64,000 bases of DNA, from positions 32,687,083-32,751,082 of the forward strand of contig CM077115.1 in NCBI GenBank assembly GCA_039619475.1. Direction: 5' to 3'. The stretch is from Icerya purchasi. Its lineage: Eukaryota; Arthropoda; Insecta; Hemiptera; Monophlebidae. Position numbers and translations under genes: made by a program. Numbering within the stretch: position 1 is the stretch's first letter; every line of letters begins with the position of its first letter. Under the pieces are notes generated by a model that made no database searches, had not been told where the DNA came from, and worked only from the letters and a program-made list of their open reading frames with translations. Of this stretch, positions 49,103 to 59,214 are shown one piece after another.

Positions 49103-49525
49103 AGTAAAAGTAAAGTAAGTTCCATACCCTTGACAGGGCGTCGGGATTGTGAAGTTAAGGTTCACAATGTACTAAGCCCAACACGGCACTAATCCAGTTC
49201 CTTTCTACTTGGGATCTGCCTTTACTAATTATCCAGTGCTACTAGTCATAAGGCGAAGTACTAAGGCAAATTGAAAAAGAAGAAAATCCGCCAGTACCTC
49301 CCTGGCAGCAGAGATTAATTTGATCAAACAGATAATTTTTTAATGAGAGTAGGGGGGCCAGTTCCTTTCTCTCGGCCGCCTTTACTTTCCCAGATTTCTC
49401 TGGTACCCAATTATTTCAGGCTGCGTAAGCTTGGGAGCCACTTGGATCCGGGACGAGACAAGTCTCGAACCCGTGACCTCCGACTTGGTAGCCAATCACC
49501 TTAACCACTAAGCTACCACGCTACC
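49103..49525 (-). mobile_element. tRNA-derived SINE, family S1, full copy
   Basis: The insertion is delimited by a perfect 12-bp direct repeat TAATCAAATCTA (49091-49102 and 49526-49537), so it spans 423 bp. On the minus strand it opens with a tRNA-like head: GGTAGCGTGGTAGCTTAGTG holds an A box (TAGCTTAGTGG), and GGTTCGAGACT is a B box close to the consensus. The body carries a partial internal duplication (CCAGTTCCTTTCT at 49197 and 49359). The tail is ACTTACTTTACTTTTACT rather than poly(A). It inserted into the older Tc1/mariner remnant. Other copies lie at 52950, 56405 and 57556. Confidence 0.9.
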
Positions 49526-49600
49526 TAATCAAATCTACTTAAACCAAATTAAATGATTTTTCAATTTTGATGTTTTGACGACTATTCTGAGTTAACATTT

Positions 49601-50334
49601 TCCCGTTTGATTGTAAGGTTATTTTAATTTTTGACATCCAAATTCCGGATTTATCCTTGTGTTCGATAATAAAACTGGATTGTTCGTTTTTAATTTTAAC
49701 GTCGACGTATTTAACTATTTTTAACAGATAAAAAACAATGCATTTTTAGAATCACGATCTGTCCGCAATTTGCCACTCAGTAAATTTAAATCGATTTATG
49801 ACGAAACTCGAACATAATGAAGCTTACATTAGAATCGATCTAAGCTTCGGTTCGTGATAACGCAAATAACTTTAGTTGCTCAGAATTCATTGTTGCAACA
49901 TGTCAACGAGTGGCTTTCGTCAAAAAAACTAACAATCAGTGTCTATTCAAAAATTACGTAAGGACAGCTTTTCTACAACACGCGCCAGAACATTTCAATA
50001 GCCCTCTCTTGATGGTAAGAAAATGCTGTTTAATAAGATGTCTCTAGGTGTTTTCAGTGGTCAATATTTTTCACAGTCGAATTGTTTTACATTTGTCGCT
50101 TTAATATTTGTTTCTATCTTATTTCATTACGGAAATTACAAGTCGTTCTTATTTTTCATTATTTTCGTACCATCTTATTTTTCCTTTTATTTTTAATGGA
50201 TGTTACGCACTTACATGCTACAAAACACCCGTTCATCGCCGCCTAGTGTAATACAATTACTTTAAGGAAAACAAAATTAAAAATAAAGAGACAAACAAAA
50301 TTTACCAATCTCACCAAGTAAGTTATACATTTAA
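49601..50334. other. No gene seen
   Basis: AT-rich sequence; no recognisable motif or repeat. Confidence 0.4.
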
Positions 50335-50862
50335 AACGTTTTCCAGCAAAAATTTAAAAGACACGCTTGGAAATTTTATCAATTTTTTCCCAGAAACAAC
50401 AATCACGAACCACGAACTAAAGATATACACTTGAAACTTAACTCGTTTTTTTTTGAAAACATAATAACAATTCTTACACGAGTAAACACATCTATACACT
50501 ATTACACTCAAACACAATTCTCTAGTAATGGTATTATTATTATTATTACTCGACCGGTTAGAAATTAAGTAAACAACAGACAAATAACAAGCTTTTTGAA
50601 CACACACCGCACGCCAGGCTAGAATATGCAATAATTTGAAAATCCATATAGTAAAGTTGAAAACGACCAATAAAAAAATTAAGGATATAATAAAACACTG
50701 TAAAAACATTTACCAACAAAAATTTGCAAAACACATTTGAAAATTATATCAATTTTTTCCTCGCAATTCTTTTACGAGTGTAAACACACTTATACACTAC
50801 CACGCTGAAAAAATAATACATTATTATTATTATTACTATTATTATTATTATTATTATTATTA
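50335..50862. repeat. Local tandem duplication ending in (ATT)n
   Basis: The segment 50335-50550 is repeated, shortened, at about 50705-50862. Both contain 'AACAAAAATTT..AAAACAC', TTTTATCAATTTTTTCC, 'TTACGAGT.TAAACACA' and 'TATACACTA', then end in ATT units (50530-50550 and 50819-50862). The 128-codon open frame on the minus strand here is an accident of this AT-rich duplication. Confidence 0.7.
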
Positions 50863-50958
50863 ATAACCTCAAAAATTACTTCGCATTAAAATATTTCGAA
50901 CGAACTACACGGAAATATTTAATCAAGTAGATGTGTAAAATCGTTGACTACCACATCA

Positions 50959-51626
50959 TTTTTTTTTTTTTTTTAATGGGTTCGTCGACATGGACATTGG
51001 CTCAAGAACAGTGGAATAGAGAGAAAAGAGAGACTCAGATCCTTACACGATCAGAGATAGCTGACAGAAAGGAATCAAGAGCTAGAATAACCGAAGGAGA
51101 AGGAAGGGAGAGAATGAATGAAGCACAGAATGGAGCGGGAATACCATTTTGTAAGAGGAAGGAATAAAAAGAAGCCTGTTCAGTTGAAAGCGACGAACAA
51201 CTGAACATTATATGATCGGGATCAGAAATACATTGATCGCCGGGGGGGTGCAATGGACAATAAGGAGAAGGCACGAGAGAATAACGGAACAATGAGGAAG
51301 GGAGCAAACTATGCCCAAAACGCAAGCGGCAAATCGTAGAGAGATTAGAACGGCGCATAGAAGGAAAGTTAATAAACCATGGAAAACGTGGAAGCGAAGG
51401 TTGAATAGACAAGAAAAGGGAGTTCGGATTGGAGAATGAGGAGACGTAGGAGTCAGACCACAGTTTGGAATGAGCAGCTGCAGACAGAAGGGTAATATTA
51501 GAAGCTGAGAAGGCAGGAAGAAACCTACCAGAAGAGGAAGATAATCGAGCAAATGAGTCAACCAACTCATTTCCCTCGATTCCGGAATGACCAGGAATCC
51601 AAAGGAAATCCGTTTGGATAAAGTTA
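50959..51626 (-). pseudogene. I-type LINE tail, copy B
   Basis: A poly(T) run (50959-50974) marks its 3' end. The minus-strand frame 51565-51035 reads MVDSFARLSSSSGRFLPAFS, NFPSMRRSNLSTICRLRFGH, SLLPSSLFRYSLVPSPYC, CISDPDHIMFSCSSLSTEQA and ends FLSAISDRVRI. The overlapping frame to 51789 holds the end of RNase H (SKRISFGFLVIPESREMS). Similarity to copy A stops abruptly at about 51626, the 5' truncation point. It is nearly identical to copy A over 650 bp and thus among the younger copies. Confidence 0.85.
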
Positions 51627-51689
51627 TTTTACCCAACACCAGCCTATATGTATCTCTATTTATACTAGACAGCGAGTTTACTCCACAAA

Positions 51690-51812
51690 ATAATAAATTC
51701 GCAATATTACGCCGAACATAAATAATAAAATTATCATAAAAAATTATATAAAAAACATACAAATCATATTGAAAAATATTAAAAAACATCGACTAGTTTC
51801 GGCGAACCACCC
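51690..51812 (+). repeat. Dispersed repeat R4, copy 2
   Basis: See 20335-20485. It begins just beyond the 5' end of LINE copy B. Confidence 0.6.
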
Positions 51813-52949
51813 AGTTATCTTTTTTACAATAGGCAAATTATTATGTACACTTTTTATAAATACCATTTTCCTCAAAAAACAACTTAAAAGGTTGTACACA
51901 AATTCATATAATTCAGCTCTTGATAAAACAAGCAAGTTTTTTGAACGAAATACAAAAAAAAACTTTTGAACGTTAATTGTTTTTTTTTTTTCTCGGCCAC
52001 GATAACAAAAAAAAAAATCCTTTGCTCTTAATGAAAAGTCTTCATATTTCAACTAATTCCAAACTTTACTAATTTTCTCAACCGTACACTGAATCCAATA
52101 GAAGGAACTTTTTTTCTTTACTGGACAACCCAACTGGCCAAATAAAATCGGATGGTCGCCTCCCTAACCGTTTTGGTAAACGGTAGAAAAACTAAAATAA
52201 AACGAAATTTGAAACCTCGAGAAATTAAGTTAAAATAATTAAAAAATTAAAAACTCGATAAGTAGGCTCTCGATTGCCTTATTCTGTTTGATTTCTTGAG
52301 AAACACCTTATGTATTGCGAATATCGTCTATATTGATATTATCTAGATTGTCTGAAAATTATTTAGAAATAATTCCGCGATAACTAAATCGAGAGATTTT
52401 ATAAATTGCAGTTTAGTTACTTTTATGACGAATTCGTGTAATTCTTTAATCCCGGATAGAATTGACTGAAATTAAATGTGATTCGGTAGCTGAGGCCAAC
52501 TCCCTCGTGTAACCCCTACAATGATGTTACATGTGTGATGTAATTGCTCCGGCCCATGTAAATCAGGACAACTATTTGCGCCGTCTATGGTATGTATGCT
52601 TGAATCAAAATGCGGTATCACTGCTTCCACGCTCAGAAAGAAATTTTGTATTCTCTCATATCTCTAATCACTCGAAATCACTCTAACAGGATGCACAATT
52701 ATGCCTTTCACTTATATGATACATAAATGTAATATATATATGTATTTTTTAAAAGATGAATTTTACGGTCTCCATCCAGAAAGGCTTTCCTTTCAATTAG
52801 TCTCCGCTAACGAGGACTCCACCGAATCACTTTCAAGACCTAACTATAACTGAATACCTTTATTAAACTTTTGTTTTTAACGTTATCTTCAAAAGAAGAA
52901 TTCATACATTCGTGTCAACATCCTATACCTAAAGCAGAGTACTAGAAGG
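51813..52949. other. No gene seen
   Basis: AT-rich sequence without recognisable motif. Confidence 0.4.
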
Positions 52950-53150
52950 TTTTGTGAAGTTAAAGTTCAACATTGAGCCCAAAGGAATACTCTGGGGTCA
53001 GGCCGCCTTTACTTTCCCAGTCATCTCCAATGTACTTAATTCAATTTCAGATTAGGTACATATTCCTAGTAGCGACGTGAATTCGAAACGAGACTAGTCC
53101 CGACCCGTGACACCTGCTCTCTTGACCACGCCACTTCATTTGACTTCCTA
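52950..53150 (-). mobile_element. SINE family S1, diverged copy
   Basis: The plus strand shows TTGTGAAGTTAAAGTTCAAC, GGCCGCCTTTACTTTCCCAG, GGATTAGGTAC-like sequence, GAAACGAGACTAGTCCCGA and CCCGTGACACCTGC. These match the body and B-box part of the S1 copy at 49103-49525. The internal ~140 bp block found in that copy is missing here, and the head is diverged near 53110-53150. Confidence 0.7.
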
Positions 53151-53158
53151 GGAAACGC

Positions 53159-53164
53159 ATATAC

Positions 53165-53197
<33 letters not shown>

Positions 53198-53208
53198 CAT
53201 ATACGTAT
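53159..53208. repeat. (TA)n/(TACA)n microsatellite
   Basis: A run of TA with ACAT interruptions directly beyond the SINE copy at 52950-53150. Confidence 0.9.
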
Positions 53209-53534
53209 AAATTCGACTCTTCCAGCGTGATAGGGACACCTCCTGAACGCCCAGATAACCAATAATTCTTATAAAAAGTCGCTTTAATTAATCATGTAAT
53301 TTTTCACAAAATGAAATAAATATCTTAAGCATAAGAGAAAAGAAACTTTACCGATTTCATTACAAGATATGTGTTTACAAAAACATTACATGATTTTTTT
53401 TTTTTACGTTACATAATCATTAATACATGCGCATCTTTGTATTATAATGAATACCTTAATATTTTCAATTACTTTCTATGTCATGTTTTTCTATATTTTC
53501 CCGCTGTTTTGACAACATCATCGGTCCATTTCCT

Positions 53535-53745
53535 GTTTATATATATATAACAGTAACAAAAATCCTACAAAATATAACAAACGTTACATAAGATTGGGAC
53601 ATTTTTTTGGGACATTTAGCGTTACATAAAATTGGGACATTTTTCTGGGACATTTTTTTGGGGCATTTTTTTGGGACATTTTTTCGAATGGGGGGTAGCC
53701 TAAGAATTACGTTGTAATTAATATGTATATATATATACGGGTCAT
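53535..53745. repeat. Dispersed repeat R2, copy 1 with internal minisatellite
   Basis: The block reads CAAAAATCCTACAAAATATA, ACAAACGTTACATAA, then GGGACATTTTTTT units repeated about six times (53597-53682), followed by GAATGGGGGTAGCCTAAGAA and TTGTAATTAATAT. The second copy is at 58085-58180 plus 58590-58640. Here the site TAGCCTAAGAATT is uninterrupted, so it is an empty-site paralog for the SINE at 58181. Confidence 0.8.
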
Positions 53746-56342
53746 TGGGGGATATTTTAATATTCCGTAAAGTTTTAAGCTTCGAAATTCGTGAAAACAA
53801 TATAAAAATTCTATGATTTCGAATTTAGCGCTTTAGAACGCCACCGAAGTTGTCTGTTGTTGATATGTTAAATGTTTTCTTTATCTTTTTGAAACGTACA
53901 ATCTAAGCATTATTTATCTGCATTCCGGCAAACAGTTCCAAATTCAGGGAAAAAACATAGCGTTAGTGTGGCACCTCAATGTCTAGTGCAGAAGGGTCGC
54001 GTAACGCTCTTTCATCACGTTTTCTGCTATCGCTTCGACCGGTAAATAAGAACATATGTACACACCATGCTAAAATGTTATTTTTTTCCGAAGAATAGCA
54101 AAAATTTGAAACCGACTCTTCGTTAACAATTATAAAAGATTCTGGAAGTCCTGACACCCGAACAATTTCCTTTTATATTTATTTATTCATTAATAATTTA
54201 GTTTCAACTGTATTCGGGGAAAAAAAAAAAAAAAGATTTTATCCGTAAACATTTAATTTTTATTGTAGGTGCAAAATTATTTTCCAGCTGTCCGCTAGCT
54301 GTCTAATATAAACATTGTACACAATTTCCGCGTACCATTTCTTCATTTCGCGATTATGGAAAATTAAACGTAATATACGGCATTCCAGCAACTCTCACAA
54401 ATTAGCAAAGAAGGAATAGCGACCGATTAGCCTTTTTCTAATATCAGTCAAGATCGTTTTAAAGTTATCGAAAAAATATTTTTTTAAATATTCTCTTTTT
54501 CGACTTAAAAAAGCAACACCGAATTTCCGAAAATCTAAACAAGAAAAAAAAAAGTGAAAAAAAAAGAGAAGATAGAAAACCGGAAAAATTCTTTATTTTT
54601 CGAATCGTACATAGGTTTTTTTTTTCCCCCCATACATATCGGGAAGCGCTTATATTCCAGAATGGCAGCACACATTTCCTCGACAGGAAAGATTTCCCGA
54701 TACAGGCGCCAAGTTTTCCGGGTTTAAAATGAAAAGATAAATTTGTTAGGAGCGAAGTAAAATTTTATTAGCTAAAGGAAGCAATTCTCCGACGAATCTA
54801 AGCCGTCTTATGAAAAAAACTTCTGCTTGCGAAATCGCCGCCGATGGAATAATATATATCGAATAAGCCGTAAAGAAAAAGAAGTGAAAAAATCGAAGAA
54901 ATACCAACGTTTATTTATACAAATTATCTACAAATGCTGTAAATAATGATAAATCGAGAGCAAAAAATAAAAGTAAACATTTCCGATCGGCCAGCCACGA
55001 ATATATAGGAAGCGTACAACTGAGAAAGCGGAATTGTCTGGGAAAAATTGGAAAATCGAAAGTCTGAAAAATAATCTCCTCTTTCGGGACGGATTAAACT
55101 TTGGCGAAAAATGACTCAAAAAAAAAAAAGAAAGAAATATTAACTGCTTTAATTTGCTGCTGTTGATTAAAAGCATGATGTAGACAGAGAAATCGATTAG
55201 TAAGAAAAGATCACGACATCCTGAGAACAGAAGCAATACGTATTGTCGAGTGAAATAATAGGCTCGAAGCTGACATATTGAGGAATGCTACAAAAATGGT
55301 CTGCATACTGGAATCAGCTGCACTCGCTTACCGACGGATGTTTTTGAGACTCAAGGCTATTTCTAAGAGAGCTAAGCAAATCGAAAGTAATGAACATTTT
55401 GAAACAGCGCATTTACCGAAGTCAACTCGCCATAATTCAACGAGCTGAGATCATTACGGAATCCGATGACATCAAATTGAGGTTTGCGATATACCGATCC
55501 CGATTAAGTATCAACCATCGGGTCAGAACCGGTGTTCTACAAACGAAGGCAGAATATTGCCCTTGGTTATTACAATTCCTCCCTCCAGATACAACCTAAA
55601 ATGGTTTCCGACACATTTACACCACAGAAACAAAACTATAATCAAAAATTCATAGATTAATATTATCTGAAAACGGAAAGGGGAACGTTAAACACTAAAA
55701 AATTGCGAAAATTCTTTCGAATAACGAAAAAATGAAATATAAATATATGATCATTCAAATTTAAAAATTTCGCTAGCAACCCCGCGTCACTATTAAAAAT
55801 ATTTAACATAATAGTGAGCAGTTTCTAGTGAAAATTTTAATTTTAATTTTGTCGCTATGAATCACGAACTATAAACAATTTTTTCAGTAAACTACTATTA
55901 AAAAATTACAGCTTAAAAAAACTATAAAGAAAGTAACAAACGTTAGTAGGGAACAAACTGAAAGCAATTGATAGATGGAGAATTTCCATTACCATCGTGG
56001 TTATTAAAGTTGAACCTACCTGAATAAACCACATCAAGGGAAGTCTACATTTCAGGATTGCGATGTTTAGTCATTTAGTGTTTGAAAAGTATTACACGCG
56101 AAACGTTAGCCGATCTGAACACAGACCAAACTAAAAGATGCACTTTAAGGTGACGATTTACAATCACTAAACGATTGTAATACATGTGAAAAATGTAAAC
56201 TGATAAGCTTGTGATTTCCAGTTGTTGGTTGTTAGTTAAGACTTTTTCTTTTGTTTTAATATGTTTTTCAATAAAATTAGTAGATCAAGGGCTTACGATA
56301 GTAATCACAATTTTTTTCTTACATGTATGTATACATATACTT
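53746..56342. other. No gene seen
   Basis: AT-rich with poly(A) at 54221-54235 and several A- or T-rich runs. No recognisable coding motif. Confidence 0.4.
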
Positions 56343-56367
56343 GTGTGTGTGTGTGTGTGTGTATACA

Positions 56368-56394
<27 letters not shown>
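56343..56394. repeat. (GT)n followed by (TA)n
   Basis: About ten GT units (56343-56362), then about twelve TA units (56370-56394), adjoining the S1 SINE tail. Confidence 0.95.
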
Positions 56395-56399
<5 letters not shown>

Positions 56400-56404
56400 T
56401 ATAA

Positions 56405-56640
56405 AGTAAAGTAAGTACCATACCCTTTAACAGGGCATCGGGTATTGTGAAGTTCAGGTTCACAATGTACTAAGCCCAACACGGCACTAATCCAGTTCCT
56501 TTCTACTTGGGATCTGCCTTTACTAATTATCCAGTGCTACTAGTCATAAGGCGAAGTACTAAGGCAAATTGAAAAAGAAGAAAATCCGCCAGTACCTCCC
56601 TGGCAGCAGAGATTAATTTGATCAAACAGATAATTTTTAG
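56405..56640 (-). mobile_element. SINE family S1, 5'-truncated copy
   Basis: Nearly identical (a handful of differences in about 235 bp) to 49107-49343: GTAAAGTAAGTxCCATACCC at the tail, then AATGTACTAAGCCCAACACG and on to AGATAATTTTT. Similarity stops there, so the tRNA head and adjacent body are missing. It contains the internal block that the copies at 52950 and 57556 lack. Confidence 0.88.
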
Positions 56641-56929
56641 CTAGCCAACAAAAATCGGGGAAGCCCTATTTGAGAATACAGGGAAAAGTGCTTCATGTGT
56701 AAACGCTAGTCGCTCCATCAATGCCCAGCAACAGTTGAATTCTGATGAACTGCTCAAATTTGCGTTGTGTTTGTTAGGCGCTGTATTCAACATTAGTCGG
56801 TCACTAAGACTGCACCGAGAAGCATACACAGATTCTCAACAACGGTATAAATAGCCGATCAGATCGAGCATTAAACGAAACAGGTGTTTTTCTACTTTGA
56901 CCGAGCTAGTATTTTCGCTATGAGACATT

Positions 56930-57175
56930 ACGCTAACGGTATTTTATTATAGCGGAATGACGTTCGCACGCCTAATTTATAAAAATCCTTAGCGAAATAT
57001 ACCTCTAGCGAAAATCTATCAACTACGACTAATGAAAACCGGTGCAGAAGCGGTAGTACAGCGAACTAACGATTATTATTAGATATCGATAATTTAGAAA
57101 AATTTGTTAATACGAGCGAACGTATTCACTTTTAAATCGATTTCTTAATGTGATTTTAATTCTCTTTTAAATAAT
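56930..57175 (+). repeat. Dispersed repeat R3, copy 2
   Basis: See 15335-15590 for the shared anchors. Confidence 0.65.
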
Positions 57176-57555
57176 ACATTTCAATTATTATTATTACAAG
57201 ACGGATGTGCTGTACATATACTTCACCTTATAGTTTTAAAGCTATGTTACTTAATAATTCTTTTCATTTATTTTTTTTTTCATTTTTCTTTTGAATTAAT
57301 TTTACATTATTCTTTTTTGTTGATCACATAAATTACTTCTTTTATCGATATTTAAATATCAATTTTCATTTATATAAATTTAATATTTAATTTTCTTAAA
57401 TTTAAAAAAAAACCCCTTCTGAATTTTTATTATTGTTTGTGAAATAGTGCGTGTGATTGTATGTCGGTTTAAATTGATTTCAATATCTTTTTTGTTTTAT
57501 AGAAGTATTAGAGAAAAAATCAGGATTTACCACTGATGCATACACATACATATAA
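57176..57555. other. No gene seen
   Basis: Very AT-rich sequence with nothing recognisable. Confidence 0.45.
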
Positions 57556-57815
57556 GTATAAAGTAAGTCCCATATATCTTTGATAAGGTATCATGGATTG
57601 TGGAATTAAGCTTTTCTTAATGGTACTTAAGGATCAAATGGATCTAAGGAGAATACTGGGGCCAGTTCGTTTCTCTCGGCCGCCTTTACTTTCCCAGATT
57701 TCTCTGGTATATCCAATATTCAATTCTGGATTAGGTATAAACCTGTGAGCGATTTGGATCTGGAACGAGACAAGTCTCGATAATCTGTGACACCTCTGAT
57801 TTGATAGCCAACATA
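57556..57815 (-). mobile_element. SINE family S1, copy lacking the internal block
   Basis: The plus strand shares AAAGTAAGTcCCATA, GGATTGTGGAATTAAG, CCAGTTCGTTTCTCTCGGCC, GCCTTTACTTTCCCAGATTT and GAACGAGACAAGTCTCGA with the full S1 copy. The duplicated ~150 bp middle is absent and the head ends before the A box. (TA)n tracts lie on both sides, so a target-site duplication cannot be read. Confidence 0.8.
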
Positions 57816-57833
57816 TACATATATATATAATTA

Positions 57834-57865
<32 letters not shown>

Positions 57866-57866
57866 A
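57816..57866. repeat. (TA)n microsatellite
   Basis: Interrupted TA run next to the S1 copy. Confidence 0.95.
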
Positions 57867-58084
57867 ACTCGGCCATTTTGGCCTCGCAAGAGGCTGTGCC
57901 CCTTGACCCCTCTTGCTTTCATTTCTGTCTTTGTTTTTTCTATACTTTGTATAAAATTATCAAAATTTACGATTTAATATAACATAATCACAAAAATCCT
58001 ATCCTAACATTTAACTTTCATTATATAAAATCAAGATATTGTTTCATTACATTTATCGTTACATATTTCATTACATAAAATTGT

Positions 58085-58175
58085 GACATTTTTTAAATAA
58101 CAATAACAAAAATCCTATAAAATATAACAAACGTTACATAAAATTGGGACATTTTTTCGAATGGGGGTAGCCTAA

Positions 58176-58228
<53 letters not shown>

Positions 58229-58640
58229 CGTATCGCTCGATTTCGAGCGTCGTGACTACCTATTGGTACATTCTAGTTGTACGGAATAGGCAGCGCTCAT
58301 AACAATTGCTATACGCAACGCGAGTGTATGCACGCAAGACCACACCCGGAACTGATTAGTAATCGTTTGGTTTATCGATATACAAGTGCAATCCCGCCTG
58401 TGTCTGCTGTGTGTACTAAACTAGCGTGCATATGATGGTATGCTTGTTTGCCATTGCCTTCCACGTGATTATTAGCGATTATTTATTTATTTATTTAATT
58501 CTTGTAATAAGTTCGTCGTCGCTTGGGATCGAACCCGTGACTTCCATAACGGAAATCAAGCGCTCTAGCTACTAGAATATCGCGACGACTAGCCTAAGAA
58601 TTATTTTGTAATTAATATATATATATATATATATGAGTGT
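58085..58640. repeat. Dispersed repeat R2, copy 2, split by a SINE
   Basis: Left part 58085-58180 (AATAACAATAACAAAAATCC to TAGCCTAAGAATT) and right part 58590-58640 (TAGCCTAAGAATT, TTGTAATTAATATATATAT) match copy 1 at 53535-53745. The intervening 409 bp is the SINE S2. Confidence 0.85.
58181..58589 (-). mobile_element. tRNA-derived SINE, family S2
   Basis: Bounded by a perfect 13-bp direct repeat TAGCCTAAGAATT (58168-58180 and 58590-58602). On the minus strand it starts with a tRNA-like head: GTCGTCGCGATATTC...TAGAGCGC, then TCCGTTATGGAAGTCACGGG and a strong B box GGTTCGATCCC. The 7-bp end pairs TCGTCGC/GCGACGA give an intact acceptor-like stem. The body includes GGAAGGCAATGGCAAAC, and the 3' end is a (GA)n tract ((CT)n on the plus strand, 58181-58224) instead of poly(A). 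Empty-site paralog at 53696-53708. The head is unlike that of S1. Confidence 0.9.
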
Positions 58641-59214
58641 GTGTGTATATTGAGACAGATTCGGCAGTTATTATATTTTATTACGTTTAACATACTCTCT
58701 GATAACGCTGTCCAAGATAGAAATTATTTCTTTCGGTCAAAATCATTTATTTATCGGGTTTTTCTCGGGCAGCGTGAAGCGGTGAATTGCGATTGGAGAC
58801 TCTATTTCGACCGAGAAGCGTGAAAACCTGGACGCAACCGTTTTGTCGGCTGTGTTGGGGTAACGAACTGGTTTCGCGGAGATAAAGCGTTTAACGTTGG
58901 AGAGCGTATATGTGTGAAGCGGATAGCTACAAGAGTCGTGAGAGGAGTTATAAAAAACCCCGTAAAGACAGGACAGCTCCGCTTTAAGATATACACATAT
59001 GATATGAATTATTCTAGAAAGGTCGACGACGTTCGTATTATTGATTGATAAGTTTAACGGGTAATTTCGGCGATTCGGCTATATTGTTTGATAAAAGCCC
59101 ATCGTGTACCGCGAAATCTTCGTTCGTCTATGTCAATTTCACTAGTCAGTTGTATTGTAAATTCGATCTCTTGTCAGTCAACATAATATTATGCGCGGTC
59201 TAGTCTACCAGAAT
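58641..59214. other. No gene seen
   Basis: Moderate GC; no recognisable motif. It may include the 5' edge of the composite block that follows. Confidence 0.35.

Larger units (their letters stand above)
48264..49600 (+). mobile_element. IS630-Tc1-mariner-type transposon remnant
   Basis: It starts with CAGAGTTGGCCATATTAGGT after TA (48262-48263), as expected for a TA-targeting element. The 3' boundary is not visible; after the SINE insertion at 49103-49525 its sequence resumes (CTTAAACCAAATTAAATG). The coding part is at 48380-49085. The catalytic middle of the transposase is largely missing, so the copy is non-autonomous and dead. Confidence 0.75.

Noticed and set aside
49459..49525. Functional tRNA gene
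   Set aside because: A and B boxes are present, but there is no acceptor stem partner, and it is exactly at the 5' end of the TSD-bounded SINE S1.
50323..50709. 128-codon hydrophobic frame on the minus strand, possible membrane protein
   Set aside because: It lies in a local AT-rich tandem duplication; the hydrophobicity follows from T-rich codons and the Asn run from the (ATT)n repeat.
53537..53800. Lys/Cys repeat protein on the minus strand
   Set aside because: The repeated residues come from the GGGACATTTTTTT minisatellite.
55254..55610. Possible coding fragment on the plus strand
   Set aside because: Moderately GC-rich and open for 69 codons, but nothing beyond chance composition could be identified.
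58523..58589. Functional tRNA gene
   Set aside because: The B box and acceptor-like pairing are good, but the D and anticodon arms do not fold properly, and the segment is the 5' end of an insertion bounded by target-site duplications, so it is a SINE head.
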